Assembly: GCA_022264855.1 (NCBI GenBank)
Contig: JABYQU010000047.1
Location: forward strand, 248,001 to 312,000
DNA length: 64,000 nt
Direction: 5' to 3'
Source of the DNA: Lenzites betulinus
Taxonomy: Eukaryota; Basidiomycota; Agaricomycetes; Polyporales; Polyporaceae
Translations under genes and position numbers: made by a program
The notes under the pieces: generated by a model
Seen by the model: the letters and a program-made list of their open reading frames with translations, nothing else
Told to the model about the DNA's origin: nothing
Databases searched by the model: none
Shown: piece by piece, positions 1 to 10,606 of the stretch
Layout: each line of letters opens with the position of its first letter
How positions within the stretch are numbered: the first letter of the stretch is position 1

Positions 1-148
1 GCAAACCGTTTGAATTGGGTTAGAAGTGTTCGAAATACAAATCTGTCGAGTTTCAATGAAGTATTTCGACGAGCTTTTGAACTAGGGTTGCAGAATGACC
101 CGGTATATCGCGCATACACGAAACAGACACATCTGGTACATGTTGTCC

Positions 149-1502
149 CTAAACCTTTGCTCCGACGCCTCTCTCCCCTGGGGTGTACAAGCCGTAGTGC
201 TGCTCGCCATAAACAGGTAAATCTTCCTGCTCGAGATCAGTGCTCCCGGTAAGGTCAACGTCCTCCGAAGCGACCTCATTGAAGCCTGGCCCGCCCGCGA
301 GACGTACTCCGCCATCTGCGGACCTACGAGGAGAAGGATGGTCTACCCGACCCACTTTCGGCATCCTTGTGTACAAAGCATCGTCGTGGGAGACAGGTTC
401 CTGGCCGTGGTAGGGAAATACTTCACCTGTTTGCTGGTGCTGCGGTCTACCCCTGGGTGAGATAATGCCGTGCATACTGCTGCGCCCGCGGCGCCTTGTG
501 ATAAAAGCTGATGGCGGTGAAGCAATGGTCTCCGCAGTCGATGGAAGCGGGGGGAGTGGGGGTATCTGAGAACTGGATTTGTTCGCCCTGTTGGTGCGGT
601 ACGATGGTGGAAGAGTAGACATGGTCGCGTCGGAGAAGTAGCCCGTGTCCTCCGACTCCGTGGTCATAATTTCGCTTTCGCAGCGCGTAGGCGGCCTGGT
701 GCTGAGGGAGGAGCCCCCGATGAATGACGATACACTCTCTGTAGGGCTACGTTGGGTAGCCATGCCTTCACGCTCGTCGGCGGGCTCCACGAAGACATCT
801 CCAGCTGAGGTAGCTCGTTGAGAAAGACTTGATGAATTTGTGGGAACAAGTTCGACCTCAGAGCGGAGTATTGCGGAAGGAGGCCGACTGATCTCGGATG
901 CTTGTGATTCGTTGTTCACATCGGAAAATGGGTTCCCGGGGAAATTGGTAGAAGGCGAAGGAAGGCAATATTCTCTGGTGTGCGGACGCGGAGGGGAGAT
1001 CAGAAATCGATGGGTATTCACACGCCGCAGCATTAGGGTATCTGCAAGACGCTCCGAGGTTTGTGGTGATATCATCATAGGTGGTGGCCTTTGGCCCAAG
1101 CACGACCGAAAGAATGCTGGATGTGTAGACGTTGGTTGGAACAAGAACAGCAGAAACAGTAAAATGAACGCACATAGGTACCCCGTCATTGCGCCCTTCC
1201 TTTTTACCTCGCGGCGAATGAGATGGATGGCTGCCGCTACAACACATAGAAGAACAACCACAGGGAACATGATTGCAATTCCCCGCTCCCAGTCGCCATC
1301 GGGGGCCGGATTACTTCGCCTGGTGAAGTAGTAGGACGTTGATGTTATACTGGTGTCGTTGTCTGTTGTTAGCTGCTATTAGCACATATGCACGATGCCT
1401 CGAAAGAGATGCGAGCAATCGAATACCTGTACGAAGATCTACTGCATGTTCATCGTATGCACTGTAGGGCCATGACACCCCTCCGGTAGTGTGAGTAGGC
1501 AT
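149..1502 (-). CDS. Single-pass membrane protein with long cytoplasmic tail
   Basis: I read three coding exons: 1502-1427, 1362-1174 and 1116-149 (introns 64 and 57 nt, phases compatible), giving about 410 residues. A short outer part with Thr/Ser is followed by a hydrophobic segment (MFPVVVLLCVVAAAIHLI) and a basic stop-transfer RRE. The proposed second intron (donor GTGCGT, acceptor CATCCAG) removes a second hydrophobic stretch that appears only if the intron is read through. The tail is Ser/Pro-rich with a TLPPSY motif mid-tail and a DGGVRLAGG element near the end, shared with the genes at 12.8 and 15.4 kb. No enzymatic domain is recognisable. The N terminus is uncertain: there is no signal peptide on the first exon, so another upstream exon may exist. 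A cell-surface or endomembrane role is inferred. Confidence 0.65.
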
Positions 1503-2152
1503 CGGGAAAGAAAAAGGAGGGGAAAGAGCACTAGAATGTGCGTGCTTTGATCATGAGCAGGTATAGGGACTTTACCCTGTGTCAGCGGCCTCCAAACCGA
1601 GCGTTGGGCGCATCTCGCCATGATACGTGCCATGTCAATTATCAATGATGAACACACTTGAATTGACAGGTAGGAGATGCATTGCTACTAATAGGCTGCT
1701 AATGGAAAAGGCGGTGGCTTGCAAGGAGACCGAGGGGTTGAGTCCGTGAGAATATGAAGAAGATCTAGAAGACAAAGATTGGTCGGGTCGCGCGCCTCGT
1801 GGGGCCGTGTGCGGCGTTGCCTGACGAACGCTGCGTCCGTAAACTGTTTATCTTTCGTTGTTGTATACTTCTTGATCTCTGGTCGAGCTACAGATGATCA
1901 AATACAAAGAAGGGATACCGTCAGCATAGACAAGCTGACTTCCTCTTGCGAGAAGCTGTCCTAAGAATATCTCTGTACATGACAGGCATCCACAGTACTT
2001 AACGTTACACCCCAGCAATATTTAAATGTATGATGATACTACAATGATCTGACCTATACAGTCCTCGTCTCCAATGTCCACCTTGGCACGCTACTCTTGG
2101 ACAAACAATTCGGCCGTGTTGTACATACACATTGGAAGCACCGGACTGGCAT
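1503..2152. other. Intergenic, no gene seen
   Basis: About 650 bases between two minus-strand membrane-protein genes. Only short unsupported reading frames. It may hold a missing first exon and promoter of the gene at 149-1502, but none could be fixed. Confidence 0.4.
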
Positions 2153-3691
2153 CTAGATCACTACAGGCCCACCATAAGCCGCATCGTCCGGAAGCCCGTG
2201 ATCCATCGGCACCTGGGTGAGTGATAGATCGGAATGCTGCATCAGCTCAGAGCTCGCTCGCGGCTGGTTCCACGCGTCCACCCAGTCGGCCGGCTCGACC
2301 GCGGCGTCCTCGTACGCAGAGTAAGGGATCGGGATGCTGTCCTGAGACACCGCGCTGCTACGGTTCGAGGATTGCATCGCGTCACGCGCAGGAATGAGTA
2401 CCGTCAACGAGTTCGCGCTTTGGGTCATCTCTGACCCGTGCCGGCGGTCGTGGCTTGGAGGTAGGGGGAAGTTGTACGTGCCGGAGGATGCGCGTACGCT
2501 CAACGACGCAGCGACAGGTTGTCGTTGGTCTGCCGATGAAACGGACATCCCATCCGTACTAACGCGCAATCCTATGATGCTTTCCCCGTAGAAAGAGTCG
2601 TGTGGTCCTAGCGCATACACATGGTTAGCATCATCCTGGTGGAAGCACTTGAAAACCGTGAACCCACCTGGAGCTGCTGAACGCGCATGCTTCTTTCGCC
2701 ATCTGCGACATGTGTAGAACAGTATTAAACAAAGCCCGGCAAACGAGATTACGGAGACGCAGATTGCCGCGATGTCCTTTGGGCTCAAAGATCGTGATGT
2801 AGCTGACGTCTGACTGGCGGAAGTAGCTAGTGGGAAGGACGAGAGGTCATAGGAACTTGTTGCGGGTCCTAGGCCGTCGTTAGTGGATACTTGTATCTCG
2901 GAACTTGAATCGGTGTGGGTCGAGGCCGTCGAGCTTGTCGCTGGCGACGAAGTGGTTGTTGGCTGCAGGATGTCGCGCAAACTTCCTGTAGCTTGTGATG
3001 CAGAGCTGGGGGACGGAGACAGCGGGGTGGTGGACATAGATTCGGGCCACGTCTGCCAGGTTCCTGAGTCTCCCGGCCACGTGTTGGATCCTGAGGGCGT
3101 AGCAGCTGTGTGCGTAGGTCCGGAGGGGGGTGTTACATCGGGATTGGTGATGTTTCGAGGCGCGTCCCCGTTGGTGTTTATCGTCACCATTGGGGGAGGT
3201 GGAATATCATTGATTGAGCTGCTTACTGATCCCTCACCGCTGGAAGGGGGATTGGGATGCAAGGTCGTAACGTCGGGTTTTGTCACAGTGGCGGGCCCAG
3301 AGGATGTCGTGACCGGAGCTGGGAGGACGGTCGTCGTAGTTTCCACGCTGGGGCTAGCTGGAGAAGTGATTTGACCGCCTGCACCCTGAGACAGTCGTGT
3401 GGAGGACGAAACAGCAGCTGTAGTTATGTCCTGCGGCGGTACCGGGGTAGGATCGTGATCGCTCGTCGTAAAGCTACTTGCCGGCGCAATGGCCGAGCTC
3501 ATAGCATTCGCGGAAGTCGTTTTGGGCGAACCTACGGAAGACGGGGACGCGCTAGACCCTGATACCGTCCTTGAGAGCGAGGAAGAAGGCATCGCAGATG
3601 ATTCTTGGCGGTTCGCAATACGTCGGTCCCTGCGGCCAACCGCAGGTGAATACAATAAGTCTATCTTTGGCGTGAGCATAGTGGTTGACAA
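2153..3691 (-). CDS. Ser/Thr-rich single-pass membrane protein
   Basis: Exons 3691-2668 and 2607-2153, joined over a 60-nt in-frame intron (GTGGGT donor, GCTAACC branch site, CTAG acceptor); about 492 residues. The first ~300 residues are Ser/Thr/Pro-rich, as in heavily O-glycosylated ectodomains. A membrane segment follows (DIAAICVSVISFAGLCLILFY) and a basic stop-transfer CRRWRKK. The cytoplasmic part has no recognised domain and, unlike most of its neighbours, no PPxY motif. There is no signal peptide at the chosen ATG, so a 5' exon may be missing. The order of parts matches the other membrane proteins in this array; a mechanosensor-like (Wsc/Mid2-type) role is possible only by analogy. Confidence 0.7.
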   Translation of the reverse strand: MSTTMLTPKIDLLYSPAVGRRDRRIANRQESSAMPSSSLSRTVSGSSASPSSVGSPKTTSANAMSSAIAPASSFTTSDHDPTPVPPQDITTAAVSSSTRLSQGAGGQITSPASPSVETTTTVLPAPVTTSSGPATVTKPDVTTLHPNPPSSGEGSVSSSINDIPPPPMVTINTNGDAPRNITNPDVTPPSGPTHTAATPSGSNTWPGDSGTWQTWPESMSTTPLSPSPSSASQATGSLRDILQPTTTSSPATSSTASTHTDSSSEIQVSTNDGLGPATSSYDLSSFPLATSASQTSATSRSLSPKDIAAICVSVISFAGLCLILFYTCRRWRKKHARSAAPGGFTVFKCFHQDDANHVYALGPHDSFYGESIIGLRVSTDGMSVSSADQRQPVAASLSVRASSGTYNFPLPPSHDRRHGSEMTQSANSLTVLIPARDAMQSSNRSSAVSQDSIPIPYSAYEDAAVEPADWVDAWNQPRASSELMQHSDLSLTQVPMDHGLPDDAAYGGPVVI

Positions 3692-4745
3692 GATGCCCCC
3701 TCAAGACTTACACATTATGACGTTGTAATCCGACTATACAGCTGAGCGTTCAAACTCCTCTTTGCGGCAGTGGGCGCCGTATCGCTGCTGTAGCTAGGTT
3801 CACAAGGTGAGTAACGTCTGGCATCGACAAAACACCTATGCCTACCTTCACTGTCAGGTCTAGTGAGCGCCCGGCAGAGATTCCACGATAGAGCCGTGAG
3901 GGCGCAAGATGGAGGGGGGGTGAGAGAACCGACGAGACGCCGTATAAATGCCCGGATCGACCACGTCGAGAGGCGGGTGACGCAAAAAGGAAACGGCGAC
4001 CACTTTTGACTCTTGGCATATGGCTTTAGGTCGAGGCGGCGGCGGAGAACCAGTGCTCGTGAATACGAAGGAAGATGGCATTTGCATCCATCTGCCAGTG
4101 TAAACCGTATCAGAAAGACGCACACTCGCCATACAGAGGAAGAAGAGTCGCGCTCACTATGGATGATGAAACGGCCCTCCCCTCGATTTGGCCGTTCATA
4201 TGCACAAGGCCCAGATACGATCCAAAGTTGGGAAAAGCAGCACTGTATCACGACACTACAACAGGTCGTAGGGAAGGGGTTTCATTCATGACAGCACGAC
4301 AGGTGGGAAAAACACCGCCCTCATCATGGCAGACACTGCGATGATGCATCGCTCTCCCGTGATGCTGGCGACAACGGCAGCTCCCAGCATTGTCTATACT
4401 CCACTCCCATATGTACGAGCTGAGGTCGCGCACACATTTCGATGGGAGCGCGTAAGAAAGGACCTCGAGCACACGCTTTGGCACGGCCCTCAAAGATGCC
4501 AACCCGGAGACGATGGAACGGGCGCATACTACTTTTCCGTAAGGCTGGGCACGTCCATTGCGAAGAATTGATCAAAGCAAGCTTCTCTGATCTACAAACC
4601 ACTGACAACTCAATACCCGGGATCGCTTCCGTTTCTCCTGACAGAACTTAGTCAGTACCCTCGGGGGAGCACGAAGGCGGCGGCGGACATACTTCTGCAT
4701 AGGATCCGATACACCTCAGACTCTGGACGAGCGGTGGCTCGGACG
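3692..4745. other. Intergenic, no gene seen
   Basis: About 1 kb upstream of the membrane-protein gene at 2153-3691. Overlapping short frames on both strands have no recognisable protein signature. Likely promoter and possibly a 5' exon. Confidence 0.35.
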
Positions 4746-6073
4746 CTAGTAGCGACTGTACTCCGGAGGCTGTCCCAGAGTGGTCTGGCTCCTTCCTTCC
4801 GCGAGGTACGCAACGTATACCGAGGTCCGGGGTGGATCGCAGCTCCCCGACGTCGCGATGAGGAACCCATCTCCGCCATGGGACCGGCGGCCATCCGAGA
4901 ACTGGCTCGACCGCATCGACGTTCGCCGAAGCTCAGGGGTGGGTGGCGGGTCGTCCCATGCGAGTCGGAAGGAGCGCATCTGCGCACTGTTCGGTTCTGC
5001 GTCCGTCAACGTGACAGGACCCTGGTTCAGGAGAGGGAAGGAGGAGAGCGCGGTGGAGGAGCCCGGGGAAGATGCGGTCTCGCCACTGTCCGAGTAGCCA
5101 GAGATAGTATCGCGCTTCTCTGCCATGTACTCGGGGATGACGGTGGATGCGGTGCGGGCATTTCCGTGGGCGCTAGAGGCGGCTGAGACGCGAACGTCCG
5201 GCATGGGTGGACCAGGTGGGGAGGCACTGACCCCGTCTTCCGGACCAGGACCACCTTTGCCCCCGAAGCATTGTCCATGTCAGATACAGGTCGGTGTATT
5301 AGTGTCCGACCGAGCGACTCACCGACGCCGACAGCAGCGTCCTGCTTTGCTGCTCTCTTTTTGCGCACAAGCCAAATAATAAAACTCAGGACGATAAGGC
5401 TGACACATGCGATACATATCGCAGCTATCTCTCCTGCGTTTATTCCTCCAGACGTCGAATGGAGCGCCGGAGTCGAACTGGCACTTGGGGTGGACATCGA
5501 GGACCTTGAGGACATGAACATGGGTTGCGTCAGGCCCGGCTGGGAGGGCGAGGTGGTGGAGATGACTGACGTTTCGGTGTCCGTAACTGTTGCATGGGGT
5601 ATCGCTGACGGCTGGACCGCACTAGAGCTATCGGTGGAGGGCGGTGATACACTTGACGAAGGGAAATTCGCAGTGACAGAAGACTGGGATAGACTTCCAG
5701 ACGCAGGCGTGCCCGTGCGCGTGCCGGGACCACCAAGAGTGGGCAAAGGCGTTGGCACCGGGGTAGGAGTGATCACAGCAGTGACTGTCGTGCCCGATGT
5801 GAATGTTGTTCCGGCAGTGATCGTGTTTCCGCTAGTCACGACAATGACGGAGGTGACGATTGTTGGAGACACTATCACCGTGGTTCGCGTAGGTGGTGCA
5901 ACGGTTTGCTGTGTCGTCGTAGCCTCGCGTGTAGACGTCACCTCGGTTTCGGTCCCAATGGTGATACACTGAAAGCCGCCGAACGGAGGGCCGAAGCCCT
6001 CGCATCCGCCGCCGCCAAAAGGGTCGCCAAAGGCTCGGTGGAAAACGGCCGAGGGGGGATGAGGAAGGAACAT
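4746..6073 (-). CDS. Thr/Ser-rich single-pass membrane protein ending in PPEY
   Basis: Exons 6073-5323 and 5254-4746 with a 68-nt intron (GTGAGT donor, phase 1); about 419 residues from the ATG at 6073. The ectodomain has a Cys-containing Gly-rich start and then a long Thr/Val/Ser/Pro-rich stalk. The TM segment is EIAAICIACVSLIVLSFIIWLV followed by RKKR. The cytoplasmic tail is Ser/Pro/Arg-rich and ends GQPPEYSRY, placing a PPxY motif at 4758-4769. The same TM start (GEIAAI/GEMIAIA) and a PPEY ending occur in the next gene (7293-8625), so the two are probably paralogues. No signal peptide is seen on this exon; an upstream exon is possible. Confidence 0.7.
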
Positions 6074-7292
6074 GCTGTGTCTGAGGCAGAAAACGAGTTA
6101 TGGAAGGAGCGTAACCGATTAGAGATCATACACGCACCAGTAGACAGGTGAAGTGAACGGTCGACGGAATGGAAACCGCAAGATGCAAAGCGGGTCACCG
6201 ACAGCGTACTTAGCTACGTGACGCCAATATATGTCGACCCACTACAGCGTTGGGTGAACGGATATCGAGCAAGGTTTGAAGAAGAAAAGACAGTAGGCCG
6301 AAGGAGTGAAAGAGGTTTCAAAGAAACATGATACTGGGAGGGCAGGGAGACGGAGCGGGAGGCCACCGAGAATTATCGAGCATGTGGTCGTGAATTCGAA
6401 GTTCGGACATCCGGGTTCGTGACAATCATAAACCTACACATTTAAGCGAGAGTCAATGCGGAAGCACTTCAGGGCACTCACCACGACACCCAAAATGGAG
6501 TGAAAATGCGTCCACGGAAGCCCCTCCGAGGCCTTGCCATCACCAACGTGTCATTCCGGCCGGGTTTGCGGAGGGTGGAGGCGTTAAATGAGCACTCTGT
6601 GAGAACAATATGACGGGAGGGCCTGATAGACCCGTAGAGAAGGGCTTCGACGAGGCCATGCGATCAAGGCGACAATCCTTCCATTGACCACAGCAGGCCG
6701 TAGCGGCATGACAGCGAGCATCTTGACCACACGTGCACTGCACTCTTACTACATATTTCGAGGGGGCGTGGGTGAGCACGGTGGTGAACCAATGAACACG
6801 CAGAGATGGTGCTCGAGACTCACACTCACGATGTCCTCCATCAAATTCGCCTCTGGATGCAATATCCTCTTCAAAGGCGACGCGTTTCGGATCACATACG
6901 ACGTTGATCTCTCACACTCACGTTCACGGATGCTATGTGTCGAGTTCCATTCCACATATAGTGTGAGCAGATAGGGGGAGTTCGCTTGCAAGTTTTACAC
7001 GGCTGGACGACAAGTTGAAGGGACTGCGGAGCGCGGCACTGCTGTTGGCATCGTAGAGCGCCAATATGCCACGAGGCTACGAAACGCCCATCATGAGCCC
7101 GCCACAATGCCATCCGCCAATGCTCAATCCATCCGCAACATCATCGCGTTGACATATCCTGAGCCTTGGCGTACAGGGGACGTTCCAGTGGTATACAAAG
7201 ATGACATTCAATGACACATCGCTGAAATAAATTAGTCCATGAATCACGCCCGCGAGTCCCATTCCTCGCTCAACGTGACAAGCACGCTAACG
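6074..7292. other. Intergenic, no gene seen
   Basis: About 1.2 kb between two same-strand paralogues. Only short frames without protein signatures. Probably the promoter of the 4746-6073 gene and the 3' region of the next. Confidence 0.35.
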
Positions 7293-8625
7293 CTAGCCTT
7301 CCCGGCTGTACTCGGGGGGTGAGCCAATCTGCAGCACCTCGTCCCCATGCCACACAAGCGTCTCGTACACCGTCCCTCGCGCGTCCCCGACCTCCATCAC
7401 GCTCCACACACTCGCGCGCTCGTCCGGGTGCCCAAAGTGCGCCGCTGCGAGCGGCGATATAGGGACGGGCAGCGGGAGGGGGCGGAACCCGAGCGGGCGC
7501 GGCACTACATCCGCGTAAGACCTGGGCGTGGTCGGCGTCTGCGGGGTCTGCGGCCTGGACGATGGCAGGTGCGCGGCGGGCGGTTCTGGGAAATGCGCGG
7601 CGGAGGTCTCGGGGCAGAGCGAGTTGATGTACGAAAGCGTGCTGGACGGGCGCGAGCTGCCGTGCGTGGGGTCGTCGGGATGGCTCTCGTCGGGCTTCGC
7701 TGCATCGGCGTCTCGGTGCATCGCGTGCATAGCGTGGATGGGAAGGGGGGAGGCGGTGCGCTTGGACATGCCGGTCGAGATCGGACTGGGGAGGGTGCGG
7801 TACTTGAAGGGATCTTCGATTGGCGAGAACTGGTATTCACCGTTGTATGGTGGATCGAACTCGTCTAGGTTGTGGAATGGCGCCAGAGAGGTTAGCGTCT
7901 GCGCTGAGCAATGCCTTGCGGTACGGGGACCGAAACGTACCATCGGACTTCCTCGCACGCTTTCTTCTCCTCCACAGGTAGGATCCGAGGATGAGCAACG
8001 ACAACAGAGAGACGGATGCGACAGCGATAGCGATCATCTCTCCTGAACTCACGCCGCCCGGCGTGATCGCGTTGCTCGGGCTTTGAGAGCTGCCCAAGGC
8101 GCTCGACAAGGGGGTCATCCAAACCGTAGTGGCAGATTCCGTACCAGAGACGTTGATGACGGAGGTTACGGGAATTACAGATGTGGATGTTTCGATGTCT
8201 GTCTTGTAAGGTGTCGCCGTGGGCTGTGGGGTATCCGTAGGCGTAGGGGAGGGAGGGGGTGCCTGGTTTGTGAGAGGCGCGGCTTCGGTAGGAGAGGGGG
8301 TTGAATCCGAGTCGTCGGGGGTGGATGGGGTTATTGTAGGGGAAGAGGGTGATGAGTCTGTTGGGGTCTCCTGGGGTATAGGAGGTGATACAGATCCACC
8401 GATGCCAGCGACGGATGCAGTTCCGCTGAGAGAAGGAAGCACATTCACGGTCGGTATGGGTAGGTGACCAGTTGCCTGAAGAGCGCTGGCTGACGCTGAA
8501 GGGAAGATATCGTCGGCACCTGTGCCCAAATCGGAGGTGACGGTGGCGAGGAGTCCTGCAGCGTCTGCTCTCTGGACTTGATTCAACCCCCTGCGAGCAT
8601 GAATGAAGCGACTATGACGGGCCAT
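7293..8625 (-). CDS. Ser/Thr/Pro-rich single-pass membrane protein ending in PPEY
   Basis: Exons 8625-7941 and 7864-7293, separated by a 76-nt intron (GTACGT donor, GCTAACC branch, CCTAG acceptor, phase 1); about 418 residues. A Ser/Thr/Pro-rich ectodomain leads to a TM segment (GEMIAIAVASVSLLSLLILGSY) and a strongly basic stop-transfer RRRKRARK. The cytoplasmic tail contains SPEDPF/NGEYQF-like acidic stretches, Pro-rich runs and ends PPEYSREG (PPxY at 7308-7319). It resembles the gene at 4746-6073 in TM sequence and tail ending. The ATG is supported only by position; no signal peptide is visible, so the N terminus may lie further upstream. Confidence 0.72.
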
Positions 8626-9810
8626 GATCGCTGCAGCTTGCGCTATGGCGTCTCCTTAATCTGAAAGATGATGGTTATAAAGAGTGTGTGTTGTGAAAGG
8701 AGCGAAAATTCTGCGGGAGGAGAAGGTACGCGTTCAGCGCGTCGCAGGGAGAAGGGTCAGAGAGGGGATTCACCAAAGATAGTCCTTCCGTGGGCTTATG
8801 AGCTCGAACGCTGGGAGAATCTCATCTGTCCACAGCGCCGCGACAATCAACATAAGGATGGGAAGGTTCATAAAAGCGGACTTCTGCTTCAGGACCTCCG
8901 ATGGAGTCTATATCCTTGGACAATTCGTGACCTTGTCCGATTGTCCCCAATGAGATGGGTGTCAGGCGTGCAGCCAAACACAAGAGTTCACGTAATCGGG
9001 AACTGTACTTGTACGTTCCGCAAGACTCTCTGCACTCGTGCCGCTCAGCAACATGCAGAAAGTTGGCAGGGTGGGCAGTCGAAACTCACCAAATTGACAA
9101 ACACCGGTTTCATCGAGATGCTCGCAGAGCCGACGATCACGATTGATCAATGCAGGCGGCTTCCATCTCGTGGACCCAGCATGCCGGCAGGAGGCTTTGG
9201 TGCCTCTTTGGACGGATGAATGACAACCTGTCCCTCGGGACCTGCTCAGACTTATAGTCGGCACTGCCCGGAACTAACCATGGTCCGCGAGGAACCTGCG
9301 CGCGGCTGTTTGGCGAGCTCCCTTCGGCAAAGAGTGTCATTGAATGCAGCCTACAGATGTGCGTTGCTCGTTGAAGACTCGTTGCATGGCGGTGGCAGGT
9401 CATCTAGCTGGCGAGGTTGACGTCTGGATTGAACAAGGATTAACAGTTTACATATTGACCTGACAGGTCCACGAGGCTACCTAACATCTCGGCTACTTCC
9501 GAGAGATGACGTTTGCCGTCCGGTTCTCGGGCACATAAACCGCTAATCGTCGTTGAGCGTTGAGAGTATACAAGGAACGTACTGTGGGAGTGATGTTTTC
9601 GTTCAATTCCCTACTTCAAGTGCTAGTCTCCTTGCCCTCTTGGGTGCATGCCAGTTTGGGAAGCACACACTATGCAACAGCCATTGAATCACGGTAATAT
9701 ACACATGCGACTTGACTCTTCCACCATCCTCTTACATGTTTTGTTGTTGATACTTCAGCATCCCCCCGTAGCCTGCGCTGTCACTCATACAAGGAGTCGC
9801 AGTGGTATGC
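8626..9810. other. Intergenic, no gene seen
   Basis: About 1.2 kb. Plus-strand frames here (longest 183 codons at 8668-9219) have no domain, splice or composition support. The stretch holds the 5' flank of the membrane-protein gene and the 3' flank of SOD. Confidence 0.35.
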
Positions 9811-10606
9811 TCAGAGCTTGGCACCAGACACAGCCTCGGTGAAGCGCTTCTCAGCCTCGTCGAAGTTGATGACGTTCCAGATGGCGTTAAGGTACTGAAG
9901 TGTCTAGTTAGAGTATGGAAGGTTCGGTCATAGAAAGCGCACTTACGTCGACCTTGACGTTAAGGTACTGGAGGTAGAACGCGTGCTCCCAGATGTCCAC
10001 ACCGATGATGGGGACGTGGGTCAGGAGGGGGTCCTGGTTAGCCGTAGTGGTGACCTCGAGGATCTTGGTCGTGGGGTTGTAACCCTAGCCAATCAAAAGG
10101 CGTGATTAGCATTCATTCACGAGCTCGCCACCCACGCGGGCAGTTACTCACGAGCCAGCCCCAGCCGGAGCCCTGGATGGAAGCGGTGGTCGCGTTGAAC
10201 TCCTTCTTGAGGTTGTCAAGGGAGCCGAAGGACTTGAGGATGGCCTCCTTGAGGGGGCCGTCCCGGAGAGCACCGCCGTTTCCTTTTCCCTCAGAGGAAG
10301 CCGGGGCGAGGTTCTTCCAGAAGAGGGAGTGGTTAATGTGACCTGCGCAGCAACCGTGAGCTTCATCGCGTCCTATCGCGTTGCAGGATGTATCGACTGC
10401 TTACCACCGCCGTTGAACTTGAGCGCGGCCTGAAGGGCGATGCGCTCCTTCGGGGTGGACGCCTTGGCGTAGGCCTGCTCGGCGGCGTTGAGCGCGTTCA
10501 CGTACGTCTGGTGGTGCTTCTTGTGGTGAAGCTCCATGATCTGCTTCGAGATGAAGGGCTCGAGCGCATCGTAGGCGTAAGGGAGGTCGGGGAGAGTGTT
10601 GGACAT
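9811..10606 (-). CDS. SOD2: Manganese superoxide dismutase (cytosolic form)
   Basis: Four exons: 10606-10405, 10342-10152, 10084-9947, 9894-9811 (introns 62, 67 and 52 nt), 204 residues, the normal length without a transit peptide. It dismutates superoxide to H2O2 and O2. All metal-ligand contexts are present: [20 protein letters not shown], and [13 protein letters not shown] (Asp and last His). GSGWGWL and the C-terminal [10 protein letters not shown] helix are also typical of Mn rather than Fe enzymes. The start ([17 protein letters not shown]) begins directly with the mature domain. An in-frame upstream ATG at 10706 would add about 34 residues that do not look like a clean mitochondrial presequence, so I infer a cytosolic MnSOD, a form known in fungi. 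It sits alone between two stretches of membrane-protein genes. Confidence 0.95.

Noticed and set aside
1117..1207. Second TM helix in the 149-1502 protein (GYLCAFILLFLLFLF)
   Set aside because: It lies inside a good 57-nt in-frame intron (GTGCGT...CATCCAG) and has a pyrimidine tract typical of introns.
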